Shown: piece by piece, positions 33,776-44,918 of the stretch
Position numbering within the stretch: position 1 is the stretch's first letter
How the letters are laid out: every line of letters begins with the position of its first letter
Notes under the pieces: model-generated
Database searches by the model: none
What the model was told of the DNA's origin: nothing
What the model saw: only the letters and a program-made list of their open reading frames with translations
Translations under genes and position numbers: made by a program
Assembly: GCA_020060465.1 (NCBI GenBank)
Contig: JAGVAD010000007.1
Coordinates: forward strand, 62,001 to 126,000
Reading direction: 5' to 3'
From: Anaerolineales bacterium
GTDB taxonomy: Bacteria > Chloroflexota > Anaerolineae > Anaerolineales > UBA4823
DNA length: 64,000 bases

Positions 33776-34738
33776 CTAAGCGGCGGTAACCTGTGTTGGC
33801 AATTGCACGGCGACGCTTTCATTCACGTAGTCCAGCCAGCCGTCTGAGCGTGGGTGGCGACCATGCAAAGCATCGTGATAAGCGCGCTGCAAAGCGCGGG
33901 TGATCGGCCCCGTCTTTCCCTCGCCGATGAGACGGAAGTCAATCTCGTAGAGGGCGATGCATTCAGCGGCCGTGCCGCAGACGAACACTTCGTCGGCGCG
34001 GTAAAGCTGATCGCGCGAGATGGCCTGTTCGACAACTTTGTAGCCCAGGTCTTGCGCCAGTTGTATGATCGAATCGCGGGTAATGCCCTCCAGGATGGTC
34101 GCTGTTGGCGGCGTGTAAATGATGCCCTGGCGCACGGTAAAGATGTTTTCGCCGGTGCATTCTGCTACGAAACCTTGCGGATCGAGCAGGATCGCCTCGT
34201 CGAAACCCAGGCGAACTGACTCGGTCTTCGCCAGCACACTATTGGCGTAATTGCCCACCACTTTGGCTTTGGTCAACATCACATTGGGATGGTGGCGTGT
34301 GAACGAGCTGATGTTTGCCCGCACGCCGCGTTCCAGAGCCTCTTGCCCCAGGTAATTCGTCCACTCCCAGGCGGCGATGCCAATGGATGGTTTTCCGGCA
34401 TCTACGTTGAGATTCCAGCCGCCATCCGAGAGATAGATCAACGGGCGAATGTAACATTCGCTGAAGCCGTTGGCTGTCACCGTCAGCTTGATGGCTGCGG
34501 CGAGCTCCTCCGCGGAATAGGGCAGGCTGCGAAAACCCAGCAGGCGCGCCGAATCGATCAGCCGCTCCACATGTTCCTTCAGACGAAAGACGGCCGGGCC
34601 GCGTTCCGTGGCATAACTGCGGATACCCTCGAACACCCCTACGCCGTAATGCGCCACTGGCGTCAGGAAATGCATGGTGGCTTTCTCGTATTCCACAAGC
34701 TGACCATTCATCCAGATGAAATTTGATTGCATACCCAT
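33776..34738 (-). CDS. ilvE: Branched-chain amino acid aminotransferase
   Basis: Protein of 320 residues, fold-type IV PLP enzyme that transaminates the 2-oxo acids of valine, leucine and isoleucine with glutamate. Motifs are TPVAHYGVGVFEGIRSY near the start, the PLP Lys in LTKAKVVGNYANSVLAKTE, and GFVAECTGENIFTVRQGIIYTPP, typical of the class IV signature. AAGGAGATTAACA precedes the ATG at 34738. It is the last gene of the ilv-leu operon, 69 nt after leuB, and is followed by a terminator-like hairpin. Confidence 0.93.
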   Translation of the reverse strand: MGMQSNFIWMNGQLVEYEKATMHFLTPVAHYGVGVFEGIRSYATERGPAVFRLKEHVERLIDSARLLGFRSLPYSAEELAAAIKLTVTANGFSECYIRPLIYLSDGGWNLNVDAGKPSIGIAAWEWTNYLGQEALERGVRANISSFTRHHPNVMLTKAKVVGNYANSVLAKTESVRLGFDEAILLDPQGFVAECTGENIFTVRQGIIYTPPTATILEGITRDSIIQLAQDLGYKVVEQAISRDQLYRADEVFVCGTAAECIALYEIDFRLIGEGKTGPITRALQRAYHDALHGRHPRSDGWLDYVNESVAVQLPTQVTAA

Positions 34739-34807
34739 TGTTAATCTCCTTGTGTTGCACGGTTATGTGCGTTTCGAACAAGATGATCGCTGCGTAAAAA
34801 TCTTGCC

Positions 34808-35890
34808 TCATAAGCCCAGGAAGTGCCCACCGGGCAGCCGATAGAGGATTTCGTCGGCGAGTTGTTGGGTGCTCAGGTTGCCGCCCAGGTCGCGTGTGCG
34901 GCAACCCTCAGTGATCGCCTGGTTTACTGCTCTCTCCACTCCAGCCGCCTGATCGGGTAAGTTCAGCGAATAGCGCAACATGAGCGCCGCGCTCAGCATT
35001 GCCCCGATGGGATTGGCGACGCCCTGGCCGGCGATGTCCGGGGCGGAGCCGTGGATGGGTTCGTACAGGCCGCGCCGCCCTTCGCCCAACGAAGCTGAAG
35101 GCAGCATACCCATTGAACCCGCCAGCACAGAGGCTTCGTCGGTAAGAATATCGCCAAACATATTCTCGGTGACCAGCACATCGAAACTGGCCGGATCAGC
35201 GATCAGCCGCATTGAGGCGGTATCCACCAACATGTGTTCCAGGGTCACATCTGGATAATCTCGGCTCACCTCGCTGGCGATTTGCCGCCACAAGCGCGAC
35301 GATTCAAGCACGTTCGCTTTGTCCACTGAAGTAACTTTGAACCGCCGTCCTCGGGCAAGCTGAAACGCCAGATGCAGTATGCGGCGAATCTCGTAATCCG
35401 CGTATTCCAATGTGTCCACTGCTCGCAGCGAACCGTTGTTGCGGATCACGCCCTTCGGCTGACCGAAATACAGCCCGCCGGTCAGTTCGCGCAGCACCAG
35501 AATATCTACGCCGACCAGCTTCTCTGGTTTGAGCGGCGAAATGTGCGCTAAAGCTGGATGTACCACCACCGGGCGCAGATTGGCGAACACCTGCATTTCT
35601 TTGCGTAGCCGCAGCAGCCCTTGTTCTGGGCGCACCTTAGCCGTTGGATCATCCCACTTTGGGCCGCCGACTGCGCCCAGCAGCACAGCGTCGGCGGACA
35701 GGCAGTCGGCTAACGTTTCGTCGGTCAGCGGTTCGCCATAGCGATCAATGCTGCACCCACCGATCAAGCGTTCATCAAACAGGATTGCATGCCCTGCTTG
35801 CGCGACCACCACCTGCAGCAGACGCGCCGTCTCACCGATGATCTCTGGACCAATCCCGTCTCCGGGCAAAAGTACGACTTTGTATTGCAT
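34808..35890 (-). CDS. leuB: 3-isopropylmalate dehydrogenase
   Basis: Protein of 360 residues that oxidises and decarboxylates 3-isopropylmalate with NAD+. Motifs are VVLLPGDGIGPEIIGETARL, RPEQGLLRLRKEM (substrate arginines), VLRELTGGLYFGQPKGV, SVDKANVLESSRLWR, VLVTENMFGDILTDEASVLAGSMG (metal-binding Asp residues) and YEPIHGSAPDIAGQGVANPIG. In an organism that uses CimA it may also act on citramalate-derived 3-methylmalate. The ATG at 35890 has GGAG at a good distance; an ATG 4 codons upstream overlaps that site. About 100 nt separate it from cimA with no promoter seen. Confidence 0.93.
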   Translation of the reverse strand: MQYKVVLLPGDGIGPEIIGETARLLQVVVAQAGHAILFDERLIGGCSIDRYGEPLTDETLADCLSADAVLLGAVGGPKWDDPTAKVRPEQGLLRLRKEMQVFANLRPVVVHPALAHISPLKPEKLVGVDILVLRELTGGLYFGQPKGVIRNNGSLRAVDTLEYADYEIRRILHLAFQLARGRRFKVTSVDKANVLESSRLWRQIASEVSRDYPDVTLEHMLVDTASMRLIADPASFDVLVTENMFGDILTDEASVLAGSMGMLPSASLGEGRRGLYEPIHGSAPDIAGQGVANPIGAMLSAALMLRYSLNLPDQAAGVERAVNQAITEGCRTRDLGGNLSTQQLADEILYRLPGGHFLGL

Positions 35891-35992
35891 TTCTAGCTCC
35901 ATCCAAGTTATTGACCTTCATAGGTCGTGAACGTCCCACAGATTTTGGTAGGGGCGGGGTGAATGATGATCCGACTCTACGTTGTATTCGCC

Positions 35993-37549
35993 TCAGATGT
36001 TCATTAACAACCCATATTCAACCGAGTCATACAGTGCTTTCCAGCTCGCTTCGATGATATTGGCGCTGGCGCCAACCGTGCTCCAGCGCTGCGAGCCGTT
36101 CTGTGTGTCAATCAGCACGCGAGTCACGGCAGCGGTGCCGTTCTCGCCGTCCAGGATGCGCACCTTATAATCCGCCAGGTGGAAATGCTCCAGTTGAGGG
36201 TAGATTGGCGTGAGCGCCTTGCGCAGAGCGGCATCCAGAGCGTTCACTGGGCCGTTGCCTTCCGCCGCGGTGTGAATAATCTCGCCGTTGACACGCACTT
36301 TGACGGCTGCTTCGGCGAAGATGCCTCTTCCCTGACGATGTTCAACATTCACCAGAAAGTCCACCAGCGTAAAGGGCGGGGTGTAATCGGGTTGCCGCCG
36401 TTTCATCATCATCGTCACCGAGGCTTCGGCTGCCTCAAAGGAGAACCCCTGCGCTTCCAGGTTCTTGATGTCGTCCAGTAACTCCGAATAGGTCTGGCTA
36501 TCGGCGGGCGCCGATAAACCGTATTCCTCTGCTTTGCTGATCAGATTGCCGCGCCCGGATAGCTCGCTGATCACCACCCGCGACTGGTTGCCCACCGCCT
36601 CTGGTTCTATGTGCTGATACGAGGTCGCGTTGCGCCGCATGGCAGCCACGTGAAGCCCGCCTTTGTGAGCAAATGCCGACTTACCCACGAAAGCCATGTG
36701 TTCGTCCGGCGCCAGGTTGACCACCTCGGCGATGAAATGCGACAGCTCGTACAGTTGCTCTAAATGACCCTCAGGCAGGCAACGGATGCCCAGTTTTAAC
36801 TCCAGATCAGGGATCAGGGCGCACAGGTTGGCGTTCCCGCAACGTTCGCCGTAGCCGTTGATGGTGCCCTGCACCTGCATCGCGCCGGCGCGCACTGCAG
36901 CCAGCGAGTTGGCTACCGCGCATTCGCTGTCGTTGTGTGTATGGATGCCCACAGGGAACTTCAACGCCGAGTGCGTGGCGCGCACAATCTCCTCCACCTC
37001 CCAGGGCATGCTTCCGCCGTTGGTGTCGCATAAGACCAGAATCTCTGCTCCGCCGCGTATGGCAGCGCGCAGGGTTTCCAGCGCGTAAGAAGGATCGGCT
37101 TTGTAACCATCGAAGTAGTGTTCGGCGTCGTAGATCACTCGCCGTCCCTGGGCGGTAAGATACGCCAGGCTTTCGGCAATCATGCGCAGGTTCTCGTCCA
37201 TTGAAGTGCGCAGCACTTCGCGCACGTGCAACGTCCAGCTCTTGCCCACCACCGTGCAGACCGCCGTCTGCGCCTCCAGTAGGGCGCGGATGTTGGCGTC
37301 ATCTTCCGGCGCAGAGTTTGCTTTGCAGGTTGCTCCAAAGGCAGCAATAATTGCATGTTTCCACTCAATGTCTCGCGCTCGCTCAAAGAACTCTGCATCT
37401 TTAGGGTTGGAGCCGGGCCAGCCGCCTTCGATGTAAGCCACGCCAAACTGATCCAGCCGCCGGGCAATGCGCAGTTTATCGGCGCAGGAAAGAGAGATGC
37501 CTTCGCGTTGAGTTCCGTCTCGCAGAGTGGTGTCGTAAATTTGCAGCAT
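35993..37549 (-). CDS. cimA: Citramalate synthase (CimA-type isopropylmalate synthase homologue)
   Basis: Protein of 518 residues that condenses pyruvate with acetyl-CoA to (R)-citramalate, giving isoleucine without threonine. The DRE-TIM barrel starts QIYDTTLRDGTQREGISLSC and contains GVAYIEGGWPGSNPKD, CDTNGGSMPWEVEEI, HTHNDSECAVANSLAA and GTINGYGERCGNANLCALIP. The GISLS and EGGWPGSNPKD segments match the CimA branch rather than LeuA (compare the leuA gene in the same operon: [19 protein letters not shown]). A C-terminal LeuA-like regulatory domain is present (about 380-518), so feedback control is likely. GAGG precedes the start; leuD ends 11 nt earlier. No ilvA is in the operon. Confidence 0.88.
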   Translation of the reverse strand: MLQIYDTTLRDGTQREGISLSCADKLRIARRLDQFGVAYIEGGWPGSNPKDAEFFERARDIEWKHAIIAAFGATCKANSAPEDDANIRALLEAQTAVCTVVGKSWTLHVREVLRTSMDENLRMIAESLAYLTAQGRRVIYDAEHYFDGYKADPSYALETLRAAIRGGAEILVLCDTNGGSMPWEVEEIVRATHSALKFPVGIHTHNDSECAVANSLAAVRAGAMQVQGTINGYGERCGNANLCALIPDLELKLGIRCLPEGHLEQLYELSHFIAEVVNLAPDEHMAFVGKSAFAHKGGLHVAAMRRNATSYQHIEPEAVGNQSRVVISELSGRGNLISKAEEYGLSAPADSQTYSELLDDIKNLEAQGFSFEAAEASVTMMMKRRQPDYTPPFTLVDFLVNVEHRQGRGIFAEAAVKVRVNGEIIHTAAEGNGPVNALDAALRKALTPIYPQLEHFHLADYKVRILDGENGTAAVTRVLIDTQNGSQRWSTVGASANIIEASWKALYDSVEYGLLMNI

Positions 37550-37560
37550 GCTATGCCTCG

Positions 37561-38160
37561 CTAACGATCATGTACCGGGCGCGCGGCTTCATGCGCCGCG
37601 ATTTGCGCCTCAAAACTGAGCAGGTAATCCAGTTCATCCATGCCCTTCAACAGGCGATTCTTGGAGAAGGTATCTATGGGGAAGGTTGCCATCTTGCCAT
37701 TGGGCAGGGCGATTTGCTGGCGTTCCAGGTCAATGGTCATTGGTGCATCCGGCGCGGCGCGCAGTTCGCCCATTAACTCAGAGTGCGTTTGCGGATCAAT
37801 TTCTACCGGCAGCAGTCCGTTTTTCAGGCAGTTGTTACGGAAGATGTCTGCGAAGCGGGTGGAGATCACCGCACGAAAGCCGAAATCCAACAGCGCCCAG
37901 GGAGCATGCTCACGCGACGAACCGCAGCCAAAGTTATCTCCAGCAACCAGAATTTGAGCGCCTTCGAAGCGTACATCGTTTAAAGGGAAATCTGGCTTTG
38001 GCGAACCATCCGGCTGATAGCGCCAATCGGCAAAGAGTTGCTTTCCCAGTCCTTCTTTATGCGTGGTTTTGAGGAAGCGTGCTGGGATGATCTGGTCGGT
38101 GTCTACATTGTCCACCGGCAGCAGGATGGCTTTAGAAGTGAGACTGCGAAAGGCGTTCAT
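37561..38160 (-). CDS. leuD: Isopropylmalate isomerase, small subunit
   Basis: Protein of 199 residues, the swivelling aconitase-like subunit that completes the active site of LeuC. The signature [27 protein letters not shown] is clear, preceded by [31 protein letters not shown] follows. It isomerises 2- to 3-isopropylmalate with LeuC and may serve citramalate as well. Its ATG overlaps the leuC stop (ATGA) with AGGAGACTCCTCGT upstream, so both subunits are coupled. Confidence 0.94.
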   Translation of the reverse strand: MNAFRSLTSKAILLPVDNVDTDQIIPARFLKTTHKEGLGKQLFADWRYQPDGSPKPDFPLNDVRFEGAQILVAGDNFGCGSSREHAPWALLDFGFRAVISTRFADIFRNNCLKNGLLPVEIDPQTHSELMGELRAAPDAPMTIDLERQQIALPNGKMATFPIDTFSKNRLLKGMDELDYLLSFEAQIAAHEAARPVHDR

Positions 38161-39566
38161 ACGAGGAGTCTCCTGGCGTCGGCGATGCAGCCCGTCACCG
38201 CCGCGGCCGCGGCGGTCAGCGGGCTGGCTAAAAAGGTGCGTCCGCCTTTACCCTGGCGGCCCTCGAAGTTGCGGTTGCTGGTGCTGACGGCGTATTGTCC
38301 GGGTTGGAGCTGGTCGCCGTTCATGGCGATGCACATGCTGCATCCCGACCAGCGCCACTCTGCCCCGGCCTCTTTGAAGATGCGATCCAGCCCTTCGGCT
38401 TCCGCCTGACGCCTGACGCTTTCCGATCCGGGCGTCACCAGCACCCGCACGCCTGGGGCGACTTTGCGTCCTTTGAGCGCCTGGGCGGCGGCGCGCAAAT
38501 CCGAGATACGCCCGTTGGTGCAGCTCCCAATGAAAACCACGTCAATCGGCTGCCCCAGCAATGGCTGACCGGGTTGCAGGCCCATATAATTGAGCGACTT
38601 GATCAGGGCGGCTCTGGCGTTCGGGTCGGTTATTTGTTGCGGGTCTGGCACAGACCCGGTGACAGGAACGCCCATGCCGGGGTTGGTGCCGTAGGTGATC
38701 ATTGGCTCCAGATGGGAAACATCCAGCGCGACATGTTGATCGTAGCTGGCTGCTTCGTCGCTGGGAAGTGTGCGCCAATCCGCCAGCGCACGCTCCCATT
38801 CCTCGCCCTGGGGAGCGTAGAGCCGCCCGGCCAGGTATTCGAAGGTTGTATCGTCGGGGGCGATCATACCGGCGCGCGCCCCGGCTTCGATGCTCATATT
38901 GCACAGGGTCATGCGCCCTTCCATATCCAAAGCGCGCACGGTTGAGCCGCTGTATTCGAAGACGTAACCCGTTCCGCCGCTCACGCCGATTTGGGCGATC
39001 AGCGCCAGGATCACATCTTTAGCTGTCACACCGCGCGCCAGTTGCCCTTCGATGCGCACTTCGCAGGTTTTGGGTTTGTGTTGCAACAGGCACTGGGTAG
39101 CCAGTACATGTTCCACCTCGCTGGTGCCCACGCCAAAAGCCAGCGCGCCGAAAGCGCCGTGCGTGGCGGTATGGCTGTCGCCGCAGACGATGGTCATCCC
39201 CGGCTGCGTCAAACCCAGTTCTGGCCCTATCACATGCACGATGCCGCGCTGCTGGCTATCCAGATTGTAGAGGCGGACGCCGAAATCCTGGCAGTTTTTT
39301 TCCAGTTGGCGAATTTGTTGCGCGGCCAGGTCATCCACCAGGCGCAGGTCTTTATCCAGCGTGGGCGTACTGTGGTCAGCGACTGCCACCGTCTTATCCG
39401 GGCGGCGCACACGCAGTCCACGGGCGCGCAGACCAGCGAAGGCTTGCGGCGAGGTAACCTCGTGGATCAGGTGCAGGTCAATATATAACACTGTTGGAAA
39501 ACCTGCTTCCTGGGCGACAATATGCCGCTGCCAGATCTTTTCAAACAGAGTTTGAGGTCTATTCAT
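38157..39566 (-). CDS. leuC: Isopropylmalate isomerase, large subunit
   Basis: Protein of 469 residues, an aconitase-family dehydratase with a [4Fe-4S] cluster. Cluster cysteines are visible in [14 protein letters not shown] and [15 protein letters not shown]; other motifs are [52 protein letters not shown]. The ATG at 39566 ([12 protein letters not shown]) is the family start, and it overlaps the stop codon of the 68-codon gene upstream, so translation may be coupled to that gene because no strong ribosome site of its own is visible. A longer frame upstream has no similarity to LeuC. Confidence 0.94.
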   Translation of the reverse strand: MNRPQTLFEKIWQRHIVAQEAGFPTVLYIDLHLIHEVTSPQAFAGLRARGLRVRRPDKTVAVADHSTPTLDKDLRLVDDLAAQQIRQLEKNCQDFGVRLYNLDSQQRGIVHVIGPELGLTQPGMTIVCGDSHTATHGAFGALAFGVGTSEVEHVLATQCLLQHKPKTCEVRIEGQLARGVTAKDVILALIAQIGVSGGTGYVFEYSGSTVRALDMEGRMTLCNMSIEAGARAGMIAPDDTTFEYLAGRLYAPQGEEWERALADWRTLPSDEAASYDQHVALDVSHLEPMITYGTNPGMGVPVTGSVPDPQQITDPNARAALIKSLNYMGLQPGQPLLGQPIDVVFIGSCTNGRISDLRAAAQALKGRKVAPGVRVLVTPGSESVRRQAEAEGLDRIFKEAGAEWRWSGCSMCIAMNGDQLQPGQYAVSTSNRNFEGRQGKGGRTFLASPLTAAAAAVTGCIADARRLLV

Positions 39567-39765
39567 AACCAAACCGGCGAGCCTTGACCTGGTAGGAGGA
39601 GCGGTGGTTGGACTCCGGCGGGTGCGCCGGGTTTTCCGCTTTCGGTGGGCGCAGCGGATATTCAAATTCGCTCAGGTCCCAACCATTGGGGTACAGGCGA
39701 AACGGCGGAAACGACTCAAACACGGAAGGGGAAGAATCGGATGGGGGAGATGAATGGGCGTTCAT
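39559..39765 (-). CDS. Small uncharacterised protein between leuA and leuC
   Basis: A 68-codon gene with a strong ribosome site (AAGGAGCTATTTT before the ATG), located between leuA (27 nt away) and leuC; its last codons GGT TAT GAA TAG contain the leuC start. The protein is Pro/Ser-rich at first ([13 protein letters not shown]), then shows an aromatic-rich core ([20 protein letters not shown]) and a basic end ([12 protein letters not shown]). No signal peptide or membrane segment. It is not branched-chain rich, so it is not a leader peptide of the attenuation type. A small accessory protein of isopropylmalate isomerase or a coupling device for leuC are possible (inference). I recognise no family. 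Confidence 0.7.
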   Translation of the reverse strand: MNAHSSPPSDSSPSVFESFPPFRLYPNGWDLSEFEYPLRPPKAENPAHPPESNHRSSYQVKARRFGYE

Positions 39766-39792
39766 AAAATAGCTCCTTTCTGAATAAATGGA

Positions 39793-41433
39793 TTATGCGG
39801 AAACAGACACAGAATTTTCTGTCACGGGGCTTTCCAGCTCGGCTGTTTGTTCACCAGCTCGGTTGGCGACGATCAGTTTGTTCAACGCCGCCAGATAGGC
39901 TTTGGCGCTGGCTACGACAATATCCGTATCCGCGCCAAAACCGCCGAAAGTGCGCACATTCTCGATCTCCTTCTGTGCATCGGTGCGCGTTTCTGGTTGC
40001 TTCGACTGGATGCGCACAGTAACTTCCCCCAGGGCGTCAATGCCCTCGGTGACCGAATGGACAGAAAACTCCACCAGCGTGTTCGGCGCCTGGATGATGG
40101 CGTCCATCGCCTTGTAGGTTGCGTCCACCGGACCGGAGCCGATCGCTGCTCGGGTGTGCAGCGTTCCATCTGGCCCGCGCAATCGCACGGAGGCGGTGGG
40201 CATGCCCATGGTGCCGCAAGCCACCTGCAAGCCCTCCAGGGTATAGACCTCTTCCGGCTGGAAGAGTTCATCGGCAACCAGCGCCTCCAGGTCGGCGTCG
40301 GTGATGGTTTTCTTCTTGTCTGCAAGGTTCTTGAAGCGCTCGAAAGCCTGGTTCAGGTCTGCTTCATTTAGGGTGTAACCCATCTCAGCCAGACGCGCCT
40401 TGAAGGCGTGTCGCCCGGAATGTTTGCCCAACACCAGGCGGGAACGGTTGACGCCCACATCTTCGGGACGCATGATTTCGTAGGTCATGTAGTTCTTCAG
40501 CATGCCATCCTGATGAATGCCGGCTTCGTGCGCAAAAGCATTCGCCCCGACGATGGCTTTGTTGGGCTGGACGACGATGCCGGTGTAATTGCTCACCAGC
40601 TTGCTGATGCGGGCGATCTGCGTGGCGTCCACGCCGCTGGTCAAACCATACACGGCGGCGCGGGTGCGCAGCGCCATGACTACTTCCTCCAATGAGGTGT
40701 TGCCGGCGCGCTCTCCAATGCCGTTAATGGTCACTTCCGCCTGGCGCGCCCCGGCTCTCAACCCGGCCAGGGTATTGGCGGTGGCCAGCCCCAGGTCGTC
40801 GTGGCAATGCACGGAGACGATGCAGTTTTCGATGCCTGGAGTGTTGTGGATAATGCCGGCGATCAGAGCGCCGAACTCGTCCGGCGTGGTGTAGCCGACG
40901 GTGTCTGGGATGTTGAGCGTGGTAGCGCCAGCCTTGATGACTTCGCCCAACACGAGGTAGAGGAATTCCGGGTCACTACGCCCGGCGTCTTCGGGGCTGA
41001 ATTCTACGTCATCGCAAAACTGTCGGGCGTAAGCTACTGCTTCCACCGCCCGCGCCAGCACTTCCTGGCGTTCCATGCGCAGCTTGTAGCGCATGTGGAT
41101 ATCTGAAGTAGCCAGGAAGGTGTGAATGCGTGGCCGCTGCGCCGGGCTGACAGCTTCCCAGGCTTTGTCAATGTCCGCCCGAGTTGCTCGCGCCAGGCCG
41201 CAAATGATGGGAGGCGGGTAACCGTCTGTCGTATTGCCTACCTGGCGTGCAATGCGACGTACCGCTTCCAGGTCATCGGGGGAGGCGGCTGGAAAGCCGG
41301 CTTCGATGATGTCCACGCCCAAGCGCGCCAGACCGCGGGCGATCTCCAGCTTCTCACTGGAGGTCATGCTCGCTCCGGGCGATTGCTCTCCATCGCGCAG
41401 CGTGGTATCGAAAATGCGCACATAATTATCCAT
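39793..41433 (-). CDS. leuA: 2-isopropylmalate synthase
   Basis: Protein of 546 residues that condenses 2-oxoisovalerate with acetyl-CoA, the first step to leucine. The DRE-TIM barrel starts [19 protein letters not shown] and shows [52 protein letters not shown] and [21 protein letters not shown]-terminal LeuA dimer (leucine feedback) domain lies at about 395-525 ([19 protein letters not shown]). Length fits the long feedback-sensitive class. GGAAGGAGG precedes the ATG; ilvC ends 6 nt earlier. The paralogue cimA lies four genes downstream. Confidence 0.94.
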   Translation of the reverse strand: MDNYVRIFDTTLRDGEQSPGASMTSSEKLEIARGLARLGVDIIEAGFPAASPDDLEAVRRIARQVGNTTDGYPPPIICGLARATRADIDKAWEAVSPAQRPRIHTFLATSDIHMRYKLRMERQEVLARAVEAVAYARQFCDDVEFSPEDAGRSDPEFLYLVLGEVIKAGATTLNIPDTVGYTTPDEFGALIAGIIHNTPGIENCIVSVHCHDDLGLATANTLAGLRAGARQAEVTINGIGERAGNTSLEEVVMALRTRAAVYGLTSGVDATQIARISKLVSNYTGIVVQPNKAIVGANAFAHEAGIHQDGMLKNYMTYEIMRPEDVGVNRSRLVLGKHSGRHAFKARLAEMGYTLNEADLNQAFERFKNLADKKKTITDADLEALVADELFQPEEVYTLEGLQVACGTMGMPTASVRLRGPDGTLHTRAAIGSGPVDATYKAMDAIIQAPNTLVEFSVHSVTEGIDALGEVTVRIQSKQPETRTDAQKEIENVRTFGGFGADTDIVVASAKAYLAALNKLIVANRAGEQTAELESPVTENSVSVSA

Positions 41434-41439
41434 GAGAAG

Positions 41440-42498
41440 TTACGCCTCCTTCCAGTTTTCTGGGCGCAGAGAACGCACCGCCGCTCCGGCTTGCCACATC
41501 TCGGATTCCCGCATCTGCCGCAGTTCCTCTTCCAGTTTCTCTTTGTAATCCGGCGAGGAATTGGCTTGCAGCACGATGCGCGTTTCTTCGCCGCTGACCA
41601 CACGTTGATAAAGTTTCTCAAACAGCGGGGCGACCGCCTGGCGGAATTCATGCCGCCAGTCCAGCGCGCCGCGCTGGGCGGTGGTGCTGCAATTGGCATA
41701 CATCCAGTCCATGCCATTCTGACCCACCAGACGGATCAGGCTTTGGGTCAGTTCTTCGACGGTTTCGTTGAAAGCCTCGCTGGGCGAGTGACCATGCGCC
41801 CGCAGCGCGGCGTATTGTGCTTCCATCACCCCCGCCAGAGCGCCCATCAGGATGCCGCGCTCGCCCGTCAGGTCGCTATACACTTCTTTTTCAAAGGTGG
41901 TGGGGAATAAGTAGCCGGAGCCGATGGCGATGCCCAACGCCAGGACGCGCTGACGCGCCCGTCCGGTGTAATCTTGATGAATGGCATAGCTGCTGTTGAT
42001 GCCGCTGCCAGCCAGGAAGTTGGCGCGCACACTCGTTCCAGAGCCTTTGGGCGCGACCAGGATCACATCCACATTTTCGGGAGGGACGACGCCGGTTTGT
42101 TCATGATATACCACTGAAAAGCCGTGCGAAAAGTAGAGCGCGTCGCCTTCGTTTAGGCAAGATTTGATCATGGGCCAGGTCGCCATCTGGGCTGCATCGG
42201 AAACCAGGTAACTCACGATACTGCCGCGTCCCGCCGCTTCGTCGAGAGGAAAGAGCGTTTTGCCCGGCTCCCAGCCATCTCGCATGGCTTTTTCCCAGGT
42301 GCGTTTGCCTTCCGGGTTCTGCCCTACAATCACGCGCACCCCGTTATCGCGCAGATTAAGCGCCTGAGCCGGTCCTTGCACGCCGTAGCCTAACACAGCC
42401 ACCGTTTCATCCTTGAGCGTCTCGCGCGCCTTTTCCAGCGGGAACTCTTCACGTGTGACTACTTCTTCGATAACGCCGCCAAAGTTGATTTTTGCCAT
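41440..42498 (-). CDS. ilvC: Ketol-acid reductoisomerase, divergent subclass
   Basis: Protein of 352 residues that isomerises and reduces acetolactate or acetohydroxybutyrate. The Rossmann motif is VLGYGVQGPAQALNLRDNGV, where most enzymes have GSQGHAHALNL; the Pro in place of His and the cofactor loop VGQNPEGKRTWEKAMRDGW resemble the subclass known from Bacteroidota more than the canonical class I enzyme. The metal/substrate residues are in EKEVYSDLTGERGILMG and EAFNETVEELTQSLI. The loop lacks the usual Arg/Ser pattern for NADPH, so cofactor choice is open. AAGG lies before the ATG. Position between ilvN and leuA fits an ordinary operon. Confidence 0.92.
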   Translation of the reverse strand: MAKINFGGVIEEVVTREEFPLEKARETLKDETVAVLGYGVQGPAQALNLRDNGVRVIVGQNPEGKRTWEKAMRDGWEPGKTLFPLDEAAGRGSIVSYLVSDAAQMATWPMIKSCLNEGDALYFSHGFSVVYHEQTGVVPPENVDVILVAPKGSGTSVRANFLAGSGINSSYAIHQDYTGRARQRVLALGIAIGSGYLFPTTFEKEVYSDLTGERGILMGALAGVMEAQYAALRAHGHSPSEAFNETVEELTQSLIRLVGQNGMDWMYANCSTTAQRGALDWRHEFRQAVAPLFEKLYQRVVSGEETRIVLQANSSPDYKEKLEEELRQMRESEMWQAGAAVRSLRPENWKEA

Positions 42499-42539
42499 AA
42501 GAATCTGCCTTTCTATCGTTTATCGCTTGAGAATGAGGA

Positions 42540-43085
42540 TCAGGCGCTTAAGACTGCCGCTGGCTGACGCCCGTTGGAGTTGGCGCTAGCGTCGGTCACC
42601 GCCGATGAACCCCTGGCCATTGCCACCACGCCCGTGCGCACCATTTCGAGAATGCCGTAGGGCCGCAACACTTCTACCAGGCCGTCAATCTTGTCTTCCG
42701 CGCCGGTGATTTCGATGATCACCGAGTCGTTCGCCACATCTACGATGCGCGCCCGGAAGACTTCCACCAGTTGCATAATCTCGCTGCGTTGATTGGCTGG
42801 CGTGCTAACCTTGATCAGCGCCAGATCACGGCTGACCATGGGTTGCGAGGACAAATCCGCCACCTGCACAATGTTCACCAGCTTATAGAGGTTGGCTGTC
42901 AGCCGCTCAGCGTCGTTCGGACTGCTGTTGTCCGTCACGATGGTCATGCGCGAGACGCCCTCTTGTTCGGTGTGTCCCACGGTGAGCGAGTTGATGTTGA
43001 ACGCCCGCCGCCGAAATAAGGACGCCACCCGGTTCAACACGCCAGGTTTATCTTCTACCAGAGCCACCAAAGTTCGTTTTTCCAT
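42540..43085 (-). CDS. ilvN: Acetolactate synthase, regulatory (small) subunit
   Basis: Protein of 181 residues with an N-terminal ACT domain (TLVALVEDKPGVLNRVASLFRRRAFNINSLTVGHTE) and the C-terminal small-subunit domain (DLALIKVSTPANQRSEIMQLVEVFRARIVDV). It activates IlvB and confers feedback inhibition by valine or other branched-chain amino acids. CAAGGAGGTATTGCGTC precedes the ATG and lies just after the ilvB stop, 18 nt apart. A short Ala/Ser/Asn tail ends the protein. Confidence 0.94.
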   Translation of the reverse strand: MEKRTLVALVEDKPGVLNRVASLFRRRAFNINSLTVGHTEQEGVSRMTIVTDNSSPNDAERLTANLYKLVNIVQVADLSSQPMVSRDLALIKVSTPANQRSEIMQLVEVFRARIVDVANDSVIIEITGAEDKIDGLVEVLRPYGILEMVRTGVVAMARGSSAVTDASANSNGRQPAAVLSA

Positions 43086-43103
43086 GACGCAATACCTCCT
43101 TGG

Positions 43104-44816
<1,713 letters not shown>

Positions 44817-44918
44817 AGCTCCTCCAAAATTCATATGATTCCTGTGCGTCTTTGCGCTTCGTACCGCGGCGTTCATGCCGCAGATCAAGCTGCACGATAG
44901 AAGTATCGTTTTACAGAT

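Noticed and set aside
39559-39765. Second branched-chain leader peptide ahead of leuC
   Set aside because: The frame is not enriched in Leu, Ile or Val and no terminator hairpin follows before leuC.
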